Counted from the stretch's first letter, positions 32,572-44,364 are shown. The stretch is 64,000 nucleotides of DNA from Calvatia gigantea (GCA_025093985.1 JACAAK010000017.1:558001-622000); one strand, 5' to 3'. Notes: generated by a model not told the origin, from the letters alone. Translations and numbers: made by a program.

Positions 32572-35415
32572 TATATTTATGGTAGCTAATGATGGGCAGT
32601 TCCAGCAAGTCTGAGTGACATAGCTCAAAGACTGCAGTGGCTTACTTGGGGTCAATCAGAAAGGGATTATTATGTATTTTCCCCTTGGCACAACTGTCGC
32701 AAATGTCTTTCCGAGAAGGTGGTGTGGGAATTGGTGCAATGCCCTCAACATGCTTAGGCAGCTCAGAGAGTGCATGATCCAAGGGATGTCCCATTCAATG
32801 ATGCCAATTAATATAGTCAGGTTGGTGTAAAACTAACACAACTGGCTTCTCCTTGCTATGATGCAAGATATATGTGTGCACTGTATATATATTGTTCATA
32901 AACAACCAATGAGGCCAGGCAGACAATACAGTTCATCCCGACTTATCACAGATGGTAGTCCCTTTAACAGTAGCTTCAAGGGTATGTCCAGTCCAAAGGA
33001 TCTGGCCTGAGGACATTAACCATTCCGTGATTTCCTTGATATAAAAAACTGGCATAATACACAAAGTAGTGCTCCTGGTTTTGCCTCCATCTACCACATC
33101 ATGCTAAAAGATGACAGTTCTTTATCCAGTCATTTTATAGTTCTGGTTGCCAGCAGCTTGAATTATGCCAAAGTGGCCCATCTTTAACTCCACAAAATCA
33201 GAAAGATAGCCAGTAACATAGTATAATGCTCCAGAATCTAGGAGCCAATCTGCATCATTCATAACATGCTTGTTCACTTCTTTCTGACAGGACAAGCAAT
33301 TCATAAGATTACAAATGTGATATGACTCAAACAAATTCAGCTTGGACTGCTCTTCTCTAAGGTGTTCTTTCTTACTTTCAAAGTACTGATATGTGATATG
33401 CAGGTGCATTTTACTTTCCTGCTTAGGTTTTCTAGTGGAATAAGCAAAAGAAGAAGCACCACCAGCATGCTTCCAGCATAGTTCACATTTTACAAAGTCC
33501 GTACAACAATGCCTATGATGTAGTCCTACAGGAGGCAGATGTGCAGCTACATCTGCATAGATGCCATGCCATTCTCTTCAGCAGTCACCTGCTTGTCCCA
33601 GCTCATCTGCAGAATCTCCAAGGCATCCCACTCCAAGATAGACAGATCCTGTGTCTGAATTGTCCTGTCCCATCTGTTGACAGGACTGTATGTCTTCATC
33701 AGTATCTTTGAAAGAGAAATAGTCAGATGAAGTTACTGACCCATACCCTCCATCAGATCCATAGTTGGTATCTGAGTCACTGTCCTCAAGAACAGACTCC
33801 AGGACTGATTCCAAAACCTTTGGTACCTGCTTCTTCTTGAGTGGCTTGGGTTTCTTGATAATTGTCAGCCTACTATACTCTGGTGCCAGCCATGCAATTG
33901 CATCCTCCTCTCTTGTGATTGTGGAGGGCTCAACAGCTTCCATTGGGGTGTTGACCTCTATCAAGTTGAAGTGCTTCCATATCTCCTCCAAGCTCTTACC
34001 CAATGAAGAAGTTGTGTTGAGACATTCTTCCCACTTCTTCAATGCGGTGACCTTAGCTTTCACTGAAGGTTGGCGATGGTGCTTGGGCTCAGGTGCAGTA
34101 ATGCACAACACGAGCAGAGTGGCATTGCTGCCAGTGGCAGCAGATCCAGAAGAAACAGGAGTTGTCTTGGCTTGATGTGCTTCCTCCACAAGAGCATGAG
34201 TGGCTTGTGGTGGCTTTTCTCTAGCCTACAACACAAAGTCCATGTCCTGGATATAACTGGAGATGGCAGCATTAGCCTGTGCACCTTCCTTCCCTTTTCC
34301 CTTCCCCTTGCCACAAGGGCACCATCTGCGCTTTTTGTCCTCGCCATCACCACCAGAGGGCTTCTACTGCTGCTGCTGCTGCTGGGGCTTTTTAGACTCC
34401 GAAGGCTGCTGCTGACCTTACAGTCACTGCCCGCCTTGCTGCTGGCTTCACTGCTACTGCTGCCCACCTCCTTGATGTGGAGTGAAGTACACACATTGCA
34501 CATGGGCAGTCTGGTTTGATGTGTAAGCAGTGAGAATGCTGCTTTGGGCCTTGTCCCATGTCAACTCATGGAGTGATGTGTTCAAAGTGAGGAGCATCTG
34601 AGCTACATGGCTCAAAGACAGGTGGAGGGAGTGGAGAAGGACCATGGTTTCAATCTCCAGGATGATGCCACTATTCATGGTGTCAAGCTGCCTGAAGATC
34701 TACTGAAGCTCACTTATCTTGAGTAAGGGGTCACCACTGAGTGGAATTTCAAATGTAATTGCATGAATGAATTTGTTGTACACCTGTGTAGGCCTAGGTC
34801 AGCTGTAAGAGCTGGCCAGCTGCGACCAGAGCATGTGAGCATTGCGAGCAGAGTGCTTCAGCATGCTGTTGGGGAGAGTTGACTCAATTAACCCAAGCGT
34901 GCACATCCAGAGGTTATTAGCCATACCAACACTGTGGCGCTCATCTACAGTCATTGGGATCAGAGATCCTGGATGCGATGGACAGGCTGGCAAAGTGGAG
35001 GTAGCTGCAACCACAGGGTGGTCAGCATTGTACAACTGTTCATACTGTAGTAGTTCCACAGGAGCTCCAGAGAAATCCCATCTGGTCCAGATACAATCGT
35101 TCAGGGAAATGCATATAAGTGCAGATCAAAGGTGGAGGGACCAGATGGTGTAGTTACCCATCCCTGTAAGGATGGGAAGCTGCCCACTAGGAGTTTGGAC
35201 AAACTCCGGTGGAGTGGAGTTTGGCTTAGACATATCTAAGAATGGGTAAACATGCATTAGCATCATGTAGGACTACTGTGTGTGATGCATGCATCGCAAC
35301 ATAGGGCAAACGAAGAATCAAGTGGACCAAAGGACCACTGTCTCCCAAGTTGTGTATGACCATAGCCTCCTACACTCTACCAGTGTTGCTAAATGCAGTC
35401 TGAGTGAGCAGCAGT

Positions 35416-35429
35416 CAGGGCCCATAACC
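35416..35429 (-). promoter_or_regulatory. Copia primer-binding site, reverse element
   Basis: On the minus strand it reads GGTTATGGGCCCTG, directly after the LTR end. It is complementary to the anticodon arm of initiator tRNA-Met, the half-tRNA primer arrangement known for Drosophila copia. Confidence 0.7.
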
Positions 35430-35844
35430 TGTTGAGACAAGTACACTATGATAGCATTATACTAGTAGTGGAGGGGAGTCGTACTCACTAGGATTGTTGA
35501 GATGTGCATTGTAGACAGTAGCTAAGGGGTATCTTAAAGGCAATGTAGAAGAAAGACTTAATTGTCTGAAGGAAAGTACACATACTACATAGAGCTTATA
35601 TATCTAAAGTCCCTGGTCTGTGTGCCATTCTACCTATTTAGGTGAGGTCTTATCTGCCAGTAGCATATACAGAGCATAATGCATACTACACATGTATCTA
35701 ATAGACCATGCAGCCAGCAACCTAGAGTGTGGTCTAGTACTGTGTCCATAGCTTGTTATCTTGCTTCTAATAGTGAAGTACTCAAGACCTGTTTCAGTTA
35801 TAAATAGACTGAACCAATGTAGTGGTACAGATTGAGATTCAACA
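35430..35844 (-). mobile_element. 5' LTR of the reverse copia element
   Basis: It is 415 bases, TGTTGAATCTC...GTCTCAACA on the minus strand, next to the primer-binding site. The outer end runs directly into a truncated G1 LTR, so no target duplication can be read. Confidence 0.88.
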
Positions 35845-35990
35845 AACTGGATGACACTCTCCATATTTAAGTGTACTTACACCCCTCTGTATTCAGTATG
35901 CTTAACCACTTCTAGTTCTCTTTCCCTTACTCACCCTCAAGTCTTAGCCTAAGTTGCAACCTGAGGTTCCACCTGACTAAGGTTGTAACA
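35845..35990 (+). mobile_element. G1 LTR, 3' half
   Basis: It runs from AACTGGATG through TATTTAAG and the TATGCTTAACC arm to GGTTGTAACA. The 5' half is missing. The junction with the copia LTR shows ATTCAAC microhomology. Confidence 0.75.
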
Positions 35991-36233
35991 ACAACCTGGG
36001 TACAGGGTGAGCTATTTACTACCAATGGCATATACAGAGCATAGTGAGGCAATAGCACACATCTAATAGAATGTTCTAACCAGCTACAACAAGTACAGTA
36101 GAGAGTTATTTTACCTAAGTCCATAGTACATATAGTCTGTTATTAACTCATCACTCTGAGAGTGAAGTTCTCTAGATCTGTTTCATCTATAAATAGAATG
36201 AACCAACATAGTGGTACAGATCAAGATTCAATA
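35991..36233 (-). mobile_element. 3' LTR fragment of the outer reverse copia
   Basis: This is the inner 240 bases of a copia LTR ending GATTCAATA (CAACA mutated), followed by the polypurine tract (ACTTAAGGGAGGGAGG in plus orientation, about 36243-36258). It belongs to the outer copia, whose pol continues at 36234 and 50000. Confidence 0.75.
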
Positions 36234-36852
36234 CTTCTTCTCACTTAAGGGAGGGAGGATTAATGCTTCAACTGTTGAGTAGTGACTTGCCAAGCTTTGA
36301 TGTTGGAATCAAAAATTAGGCTGAGCTTAGGGCAGAAGAGATTGAATTTGGTTATACCAAGATTCTTTGTGAAGATATTGGCAGAATTGTCAGCTGATGA
36401 CATATCACCAATTTCAATAATCCCATCTTCAACTAATTCTTGCATACAGTGGTAATGAATATCTATGTACTTCAACTATTTTTCAACAATGGGGTTTTCA
36501 GTCCAAAATTTAGACCCATTATTATTGCTATAGAGAATAGGAGTTGGGTGCTCAATATTGAGCTCCTCCAGAAGTTGTGACAGCCATTTCACTTGATGTG
36601 AAGCATCAGACAACTCTTTATATTCTGTCTCAGTAAACAAAAGAGAAACTGTCTTCTATTGATGCAATGCCCAGGTGACAGTACTATTCACAATTATACA
36701 GATGTTCTCTGAAACAGAGCAATGAGTCTCTGTGTCTTGAGCCCAATCTTAATTACTAAGACACTCTAATGTCACTGTTAGTTTCCCAGTATCACCTTCA
36801 TATCTTGACACATAGTTTCTTGTTATAGACAAGTACTTAAGTATGTGAATTC
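36234..36852 (-). pseudogene. pol: Outer reverse copia: RNase H end of pol
   Basis: These are the C-terminal residues of copia Pol (HYHCMQELVEDGIIEIGD, SSADNSANIFTKN). Stops interrupt it near 36480 and 36750. It is split from the rest of its pol by the forward copia at 36853-49999, whose AATTC target duplication sits at 36848-36852. Reading across the insertion restores YYAGI then HILKYLS. Confidence 0.88.
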
Positions 36853-37259
36853 TGTTGAATCTTGATCCATACCACTATGTTGGTTCAGTCTATTTATAGC
36901 TGAAATGGGTTCTTGAGTACTTCACTCTTGAAGAGAGATAATGAACAATGTACTAGACTGCACTCTAGGTTGCTGGCTATGGTCTATTAAATAGAACCAT
37001 GTACACAGTATGCTCTGTATATGCTACTGGCAGATAAGACCTCACCTATATTAGGTAGAACAGTGCACAGACCAGAGACATTAGATATATAAGCTCTATG
37101 TAGTATGCGTACATTCCTTAGACAATTAAGTCTTTCCACTGCCCATCATACCTCTAAGATATCCTCTAGCAACAGTCTACAATCAACATCTCAACAAACC
37201 CAGTGAGTACGACTCCCCTCCACCACTAGCTATGCTACTGTGGTGTACTCATCTCAACA
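36853..37259 (+). mobile_element. 5' LTR of the complete forward copia
   Basis: It is 407 bases, TGTTGAATCTTG...CATCTCAACA, the same length as the 3' LTR at 49593-49999. I count about ten differences, nearly all transitions at CG-derived pairs. AATTC precedes it. Confidence 0.95.
37086..37093 (+). promoter_or_regulatory. TATA-like box in copia LTR
   Basis: TATATAAG lies in the middle of the LTR and is repeated at 49826-49833 in the 3' LTR. Its position suits the U3/R boundary. Inferred from sequence only. Confidence 0.4.
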
Positions 37260-37274
37260 GGTTATGGGCCCTGA
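37260..37274 (+). promoter_or_regulatory. Copia primer-binding site (half-tRNA type)
   Basis: GGTTATGGGCCCTGA follows the LTR immediately. It matches the complement of the initiator tRNA-Met anticodon arm rather than a tRNA 3' end, as in Drosophila copia. Confidence 0.7.
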
Positions 37275-37457
37275 CCACCGCTCACTCAGACCACATTTAA
37301 CGATGCTGGTAGAGTGTAGGAGGCTACAGTTATACACAACCTGGGAGATGGTGGCCCTTTGGTCCATTTGATCCTGAGTCTGCCCCATGTTGCGACGCGT
37401 GCATCACGCACTGCAGTCCTACATGATGCTAATATGTGTTTGACCCTATTCTTAGAT

Positions 37458-38019
37458 ATGTCTAAACTGGCATCTGCTCTGCCGGGTTTTGTTCAAATCC
37501 CTAGCGGACAGCTTCCCGTCCTCACTGGGACGGGTAATTACACCATTTGGTCCCTTTGTCTTTGTTCTGCACTAATGTGCATTTCCCTCAATGATTGTTC
37601 TTGGACCAGATGGGATTTCTCTGGAGCTCATGACGAGCCACAACAATACAAGCAGCTTTATGGACCTGCTCACCTGGCAGTAGCAGCTTCTGGCACTTTG
37701 CCGGCATGTCCTGCATGACCAGGAACTCCAATTCCTGCAACTGACAAGGAGCACCACAGTGTTGGTATGGCCAACAACCTCCAGATGCGTGTTCTTGGGT
37801 TGATTGAGTCAACTCTCCCTAATAGCATGCTAAAGCACTCAGCAGCTAATGCCTGCTCACTCTGGTCCCAGCTGCAAGGCCAATACAGTCTACCTGGACC
37901 AGCACAAGTCTATAACAAGTTCATACACACAATCACATTTGAGCTCCCACTCGGTGGTGACCCCTTGCTCAAGATGAGTGAGCTCCAGCAGATCTTCAGG
38001 CAGCTTGACGCCATGGATA
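37458..38019 (+). pseudogene. gag: Copia Gag, N-terminal part
   Basis: The start ATG is at 37458 (MSKLASALPGF), homologous to the reverse copy's MSKPNSTPP. It has a typical copia Gag opening (LPVLTGTGNYTIWSLCL), then MANNLQMRVLGLIESTLPNSML and VYNKFIHTITFELPL. One TGA occurs near 37717. The frame is cut at 38019 by the gypsy and resumes at 44365 (AMD, then SGIALEIE). The insertion plus its target duplication is 6345 bases, a multiple of three, so the reading frame is not shifted by it. Confidence 0.92.
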
Positions 38020-38324
38020 TGTTGTAAACTTTCACCAATCATACCGCATTCCTTATTCATCTACATTCCTATCTCTTGTGTACCTGTTTCAGCTATTTCC
38101 TACTGAGTGATCTCTGAGTAAGACTCCAACTAATTACAGTGCCACCCCTATTGGACGTTTCATGTAGTTCCCCATCCATTCAACTGGATGTTCCTGTAGT
38201 ATTTAAGCATACATACATACTCCTGTATTTGGTATGCTTAACCACCTAGTTCTTCTCCCCTTACTCACCCTCAAGTCTTAGCCTAAGTTGCAACCTGAGG
38301 TTTACTCAGACTAAGGTCATAACA
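38020..38324 (+). mobile_element. 5' LTR of the complete G1 element
   Basis: TGTTGTAAAC...GTCATAACA. It differs from the 3' LTR at about 13 sites, 12 of them transitions. It contains CATCCATTCAACTGGATG (38173-38190) and a 10-base inverted repeat TTAAGCATAC/GTATGCTTAA (38203-38212, 38232-38241). Confidence 0.95.
38200..38207 (+). promoter_or_regulatory. TATA-like box in G1 LTR
   Basis: TATTTAAG is conserved in all G1 LTRs here and sits just before a conserved stem-loop, as expected near the transcription start. Inferred. Confidence 0.4.
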
Positions 38325-38326
38325 TT

Positions 38327-38341
38327 TGGTTAAGCATCCCC
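38327..38341 (+). promoter_or_regulatory. Putative G1 primer-binding site
   Basis: TGGTTAAGCATCCCC starts two bases after the LTR, the usual place for a tRNA 3'-end match. The tRNA is not identified. The same site occurs at 56314. Confidence 0.5.
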
Positions 38342-38404
38342 ACCTCACCTTGCAAGGAGTAGGCTGAAAATAGGCCTGAACAGAAGCAACCCAGGAGCTA
38401 GTAT

Positions 38405-39520
38405 ATGAGCTCGAACCTAGATGAATACAGGGAACCAAATCTCAAAGTCACTGATGATGAATCTGAAACATCAGACAAAGAAGAAACAGGGAACCCCGAA
38501 GTACCTGAAGAAACACACGATGAACCTGGAGTAAACCCAGCAGAAGAAGAAGTATTATCAGAACTTCTAAATGAACTCGACCTAGCAGAGGAAGAGATAG
38601 CCTATCAGGAGAAATCAGACGAATCAAGCTCAGATGAAACAGAATCAGAAACTGACTCCAACATGACCGACAATGCAGTAGTGCCTGCAACAATGCCCAG
38701 TGGAAAAGGCCTAGTGCCAAACCTGGGATTTTTCGATGGCACCTGCACCAAGTTTGATGACTGGTGGAGAGCAATGACACTCTTCATGAAATTCAACAAG
38801 TTAGTCTCGGCAGATGATAAAGCCATAGCAGTTCTAGCCAGACTGCGAGGAGGAACTACAGGAGCATATGCAGCTATGAGAGCACCAGCCATCCTGGAAT
38901 TTGAGGGTTCAGTAGACTGAAAGGTCTTCTCCGAGGAATTTAGAAGGACCTTCTCAGACAACGCCTCAAACAGCAAAGTGGAATGGCAGATTGAAAAATT
39001 CAAACAAGGAAACTGAAACACCACTGACTACCTAATCGAATTCAAAGTATTGAAAAGCAAAGCCAAGACCGACAGCAAGCATGCTATATTCCTACTTAGA
39101 AAGAATGTCTGACAAGATATCATACATACAATCACAGGCTATCCACCTTCAGCCAGACTGGACACATATGCAGAATGGAAAGAAGCCATATTATCTGTCG
39201 GACAAGAATACAAAGCATCCAAATACCGAGGAGACAGAAAGACGAACACTGGCACCACCTGTGGAGGAATGGGTGAACCCATGGAGATAGAAAGCAGGCG
39301 TCATGTCTTTAATGACAAAGGAGAGCCGAAGTGCTACAACTGTGGCATTTTCAGCCACATCGCCAAGGATTGCAAAAAGCCCAAGGGGTTAATATGCTAC
39401 AACTGTGGAAAAAAGTGACATATAGCCAAAGCCTGCACCGCACCCAAGAAGATCCAAGTCCAAGGAGTAGAAGAGGCCACTGATGAAGAAGGGAAGGATT
39501 TTTCTGAAGACTCCAAGTAG
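38405..39520 (+). pseudogene. gag: G1 gag, complete element
   Basis: It has the same length (1116 bases) as the intact gag at 56391. The order is an acidic Glu/Ser-rich N-terminus, a capsid domain (FDDWWRAMTLFMKFN, LARLRGGTTGAYAAM) and two CCHC knuckles (CYNCGIFSHIAKDC and CYNCGKK...). At least four stops occur: TGA after SVD at 38918-38920 (Trp in the intact copy), TGA in GN*NTT, TGA in NV*QDI and TGA in the second knuckle. The final TAG is at 39518. Confidence 0.93.
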
Positions 39521-42500
39521 GCACTGCCTCGAGAGTCAAAAAGCTTGTATCTAGGATATCAGACAAATTCTACACGATTCCTCAGAGAAGAAAGTATGAA
39601 CTAAATCTAAAAGGGAAAATACAAACGGCAGGAAAAGAGATAATAGTCAACACCATTGTAGACTCAGGGTGTACAACCAGTAGCATCAGCAAAAAGCTGG
39701 TAAACGAGGAAAGACTCCCTACCCAGAAGTTGGAGCAACAAATTTTGGTACTAAATGTGGACGGAACACCTAACCAAGGCAGAAGAGTAATGGAGACCAC
39801 CATGATTAACATCAACATCCAGGGACATAAGGAACAAATTGAGGCCTCAGTCATACAGCTACAAGACAGAGCAGAAATCTTCCTAGAACATAACTGGCTA
39901 GTCAAACACAACCTGGAGGTAGATTGGAACAACAGAGAAATCAAGTTCACTCGATGCCCATCAAGCTGCCAATTCCCCCATCAGAACATTCCTATTGCTG
40001 AAAAAATATGAAGCATAATGACTACAGAAGACCTATGGGAGAAGGAAGACGAACCAGACCCGACCAAACCGGAAGACCTACCAGACTATATACAACCATT
40101 CACATACTTATTTAACAAAACAACATTCGACAAGCTCCCAGAATGAACTGAATAGGACCATAAGATAGTCCTAACCGAAGATGCCCCAAAAGAAATAAGT
40201 GCAGGAACATACAATATGACGGTCAAGGAACAAGATGAACTCAAGTCATTTATCAAGGAGAACCTAGAATCGGGATGAATACGACCATTGAAATCCCCAT
40301 ACGCAGCACTGACATTCTTCATCCCAAAGAAAGACGGATCCAAAAGGCTAATCCAAGACTATAGATGACTAAACAACATAGTAGTCAAAGACAAGACACT
40401 ATTACCAAGAATTGGTGAAGTAATTGACAAGCTTGGAAAAGCAAAATACTTCAACAAGTTGGACATCATCTGGGGATACAACAACATCAGGATAAAAAAA
40501 GGAGATGAGTGGAAAGCTGCCTTCCTCACCAATGAAGGACTCTTCAAACCAACAGTCATGTATTTTGGCCTAAGCAACTCACCAGGAACGTTCTCCAGAA
40601 TGATGACAAGCATCTTCTGTGACCTCTTACAAAACGGAGATATTGTAAACTATATGGACGACTTTGCCATCCCAGGAGATACCAAAGAGCAACTAAAAGA
40701 ATGAACAATACAATTTCTGGAGTGAGCAGCCCAGTACAATTTATGCTTCAAGCAAACCAAGTGTATCTTCAATGCGGAAGAAATCCCAATGCTAGGAGTA
40801 CGGGTAGGACACGGACGAATTGAAATGGAAAAGGATAAAGTAAAATCAGTACAGGAGTGGCCCGAGCCCAAGAACACCAAAGGAGTAGAAAGGTTCCTGG
40901 GTTTTGCAAACTACTATTGGCGTTTCATCAAAAACTTCAGTACGATTGCGGGACCCCTAAACAAACTCAAAGGAGCAGCCACATGGGAATGGACACAAGA
41001 ACACCAGGGCTCATTCAACTGACTCAAAAAATGTATCACTGAAGAACCTGTCCTGACATTGCCACAGAGACATGGCCAATTCAGAGTAGAAGTGGACACA
41101 TCAGACTATGCATTAGGAGGGGTACTCTCACAGCTACAAGAAGGCAAATGGCACCCAATTGCCTTCACATCACAAACACTGTCACTGGCAGAGCGGAATT
41201 ATGAAATATACGACAAAGAATTGCTAGCCATTGTCCACACCTTAAAAGAATGGAGACATTACCTTCTAGACGCCAAAGAACAATTCGAAATCTGGACTGA
41301 CCATGAAAATCTCAAGTATTACTGAGAACCACAGAAGCTAAACAGATGACAAGCATGGTGGTATCTGCAACTGCAGGACTATGACTTCACACTACAACAC
41401 GTACCTGGAAAGACAAACACAAAAGCCGACCTCTTATCCCAAATCCACCAAATGCCTGAAGGACAAGAAGACAAACTAGTCACTATGATCCAAGAAAGCT
41501 GGTTACAGACAAAAGGCACAGACAGTATGGTACTCCTGCGAGCAGAATTGTTCATCGAACCAAACTTCCTAGAACGAATTTGAAGCCGAACCCAACAAGA
41601 AACGACAGTCCTAACTGAACTAAAGAAGCAAGGATCCCAACTCGCTGAAGATGGTGGAGTTATCTACAAACAGAACAGTGTATACATCCCACCCGACCAG
41701 AAATTATGAGAAGAAATCCTAACACAGTACCATGACACCCCAGATACAGGACACCCAGGACAACACAGGATGACAGAACTAATCAGCCAAGACTACTAGT
41801 GGCCATCAATACAAAAGGATGTAAAAAAATATATCTGAGGATGCCAAGCCTGCCAAAGAAACAAGCCAAGAACGATGCCACTCAAATCGCCACTACATCC
41901 CCTCCCAATACCAAATGGACCTTGGGAAGAAATCAGTGTTGACATGATCGGACCACTGCCAGAATCTAAAGGAAAAGACGTAATACTAGTCATTGTGGAC
42001 CACTTCACAAAGATGATACGACTCGCAGCAACAACCATGGATGTGTCATCTAAAAACGTCGCAAGGATATATCAGGACGAAATATGGAAGCTACATGGAT
42101 TACCGAGGAAAGTACTTAGTGACTGAGGACCTCAATTCACATCAGAATTCACCAAGGAGTTATTCAAGGGGCTCAGCATTGAACAAAACCTATCAACGGC
42201 ACATCATCCACAAACAGATGGACAAACCGAATGCATCAACAGAGAAGTGGAAACCTACATCCACCTGTACTGCAACTATGACTAGGATGACTGGGCAGAG
42301 TGGCTCCCCATTGCAGAACTTCAGTACAATGACAAGCAACACAGAGGAACACAGGAGACACCATTCTTCCTAAACTATGGAAGAAATCCATGGAAAGGCA
42401 AGAACAAGCCAACAACAAACAATCCCGTCACCACAGCATTCCTGGAACAATTACAGAGTGCCTGAGACAATGCCTCATCAGCACTGCGGACATACCAAGA

Positions 42501-43041
42501 AAAGATGAAACAGCAACATGACTGCAGTAGAACCCACGCCAACATATATCAAACAGGAGATAAAGTTTGGTTAGAGAACACCAATATCCATACCAATCAA
42601 TCATCAAAGAAACTAGGCCAAAAATGGTATGGACCTTTCCTTATTAAGGAAAAGATAGGAGAAGCAGCATATCAACTGACACTACTGGATGGATGGGCCA
42701 TCCATGACATATTCAACAAACAACTCCTGTCCCCAGCACACCAGGCAGAGTTCCCAAGTCAAAAACAGCCATCAGTGCCAGACCTGGTTATCATCAACAA
42801 TGAAGAAGAATATGAAGTAGAGGAGATCTGTGGATGGCGAAAATGAGGAAGGGGTTATCAATTTTTGGTCTATTGGAAGGGGTACAGTAATGAAGAAGAT
42901 ATGTGGATAGTGGAGTCCAATTTAGAACATGCAAAAGACGCCATAAGGGACTACCTAAAAAGGCATCCAGAGGATACCTATAAAAGAGGGGGCAGAAAAC
43001 ACAAAAAAGCACCAAACAAACAACCCAGACAAAGAAACTAA
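39521..43041 (+). pseudogene. pol: G1 pol, complete element
   Basis: It lies in the -1 frame relative to gag. Order: protease (VDSGCTTSSIS, near 39660), RT with YMDD at 40651-40662, RNase H (about 41040-41480), integrase zinc region (41720-41870), core with all three acids (VDMIGPLP, LSD*GPQF, GQTECINRE), GPF near 42630 and chromodomain (42800-42970). Many stops, mostly TGA, with a few TAG. Many coincide with CAA, CGA or TGA in other copies. The stop TAA at 43039-43041 is followed six bases later by ORF3. Confidence 0.93.
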
Positions 43042-43047
43042 ACAGAC

Positions 43048-44036
43048 ATGCCTGCCTCCCAATCTAACCATATTGCTATTGACTCCCTCGTTCACCCCAC
43101 ACCCACCAGAATCTCCTCCCTCCCATTCCCTGAACCAGGCAACAGCCGAGCACCTGCCCCCCAGGGAACCTGCTTCAATCTTGCTAAAACACTGTCCCCA
43201 GCACAAGGCCTCCTTGAAGCTTTACTCAAAGACATCGACAAGGCAACCAACAGTGAAATTGAAAACATTACCACCCAAAACAAATGACTGGTAGTAAACC
43301 AACACATTACTCTCGCCACTGCTTGCATCACCTTCGCTGATATGTATACTGGATTCACCAATGCCTCCTCCTCCACCAACCAGCATATTCCCACCATCTT
43401 CCGAGCACTAGACCAGTCCACCCTCACCCCTAATGAAAAAGACCACATCCAAGGGCTCCAGAGCCAAATTGATTTGGGCCTTGAGGTCTTTAACCACCTC
43501 AACATCACCAACATATTCCTAGAGCTCGCCAACATAGCTATGAAATTGCTTGGAAGGGATAAGTCAAATGAAGATCCCGACATCAACACCTTGGTCGACA
43601 GGATTTACATCACCCTCTCTGAACTACATGACACTATTAACCCCACACCGCCAACCCGTGCTGACACCCCCATAGATGAGGAAGCCACAGTTTCAATGAA
43701 AGAAGAAGTCAATGCCCTCTGCCATTTCATAAAAACCATTATGCTGCCACAGCTCGTATTGGTTTTCTTCCACCTGCAAGATTCTGCACTGTATTGCCAG
43801 GACAAGAAAAGGACCAACACTATTGGAACTCGATAGTCAAGAACTACTGGGACAGCTCCACTACCACCGACTTCCCATACAACGGCATCCCAGTCTCTAT
43901 CTGGCAAGATGGATGAAGCCACTCACCTGTCTTCTTAGCGCGTTCCAATGAAGGAAAGTTCCTCATTGCCGCCACTAAAAAGGCACTCACTACCGCAGTA
44001 GTAAACAGAGACTTCAATGAGCTTCCTGAGGCATGA
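43048..44036 (+). pseudogene. G1 ORF3, complete element
   Basis: It is in frame with pol after TAA plus two codons. It encodes the same protein as at 24929 (MPASQSNHIAIDSLVH). Two defects are seen: a TGA near 43285 (NK*LVVN) and a one-base loss in a T run near 43765, making the length 989 instead of 990. The C-terminal part (YWNSIVKNYWDSSTTTDFP) continues in the shifted frame to TGA at 44034. No recognised domain; function unknown. Confidence 0.82.
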
Positions 44037-44054
44037 AGCCTAATCAGGGGGTAT

Positions 44055-44359
44055 TGTTGTGAACTTTCACCAATCATATCGCATTCCTTATTTGTCTACA
44101 TTCCTATCTCTTGTGTACCTGTTTCAGCTATTTCCTACTGAGCGATCTCCAAGTAAGACTCCAACTAATTACAGTGCCACCCCTATTGGACGTTTCATGT
44201 AGTTCCCCATCCATTCAACTGGATGTTCCTGTAGTATTTAAGCGTACATACATACTCCTGTATTCGGTATGCTTAACCACCTAGTTTTTCTCCCCTTACT
44301 CGCCCTCAAGTCTTAGCCTAAGTTGCAATCTGAGGTTAACTCAGACTAAGGTCATAACA
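44055..44359 (+). mobile_element. 3' LTR of the complete G1 element
   Basis: It is 305 bases, TGTTGTGAAC...GTCATAACA, preceded by the polypurine tract TCAGGGGGTAT and followed by GGATA. At several positions one LTR has TG and the other CA (for example TTATTCATC against TTATTTGTC), pointing to an ancestral CG. Confidence 0.95.
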
Positions 44360-44364
44360 GGATA

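Larger units (their letters stand above)
29856..35233 (-). pseudogene. gag-pol: Ty1/copia gag-pol, reverse, split by a Tc1 insertion
   Basis: The start is taken at 35233 (MSKPNSTPPEF), at the same place as in the forward copy. Gag domain 35233-34480, a Gln-rich tract (about 34480-34360), a basic GKGKGK stretch, a linker (34189-33578), protease (ADWLLDSGALYYVTGY, near 33250), GAG-pre-integrase zinc region (32850-32680), integrase interrupted by Tc1 at 30967-32571, integrase C-terminus (30533-30261) and part of the Pro-rich linker to 29856. RT and RNase H are missing beyond the LTR-B junction. Stops are scattered throughout. The 5' LTR and primer site lie to the right. Confidence 0.9.
38020..44359 (+). 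mobile_element. Complete gypsy G1 element (LTR-gag-pol-ORF3-LTR)
   Basis: It is 6340 bases with 305-base LTRs and perfect GGATA target duplications (38015-38019, 44360-44364). It is the only copy in the window with both LTRs and all three ORFs, and it sits inside copia gag. All ORFs carry stops or shifts. Confidence 0.97.

Noticed and set aside
34070..34519. A 149-codon open frame on the plus strand
   Set aside because: Shadow of the reverse copia gag, including its Gln tract.
37260..37274. tRNA gene fragment
   Set aside because: Only 15 bases match, exactly after an LTR: a primer-binding site, not a gene.
43048..44036. ORF3 as an envelope gene
   Set aside because: No signal peptide, membrane span or Cys pattern is visible. 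Position alone is not enough.
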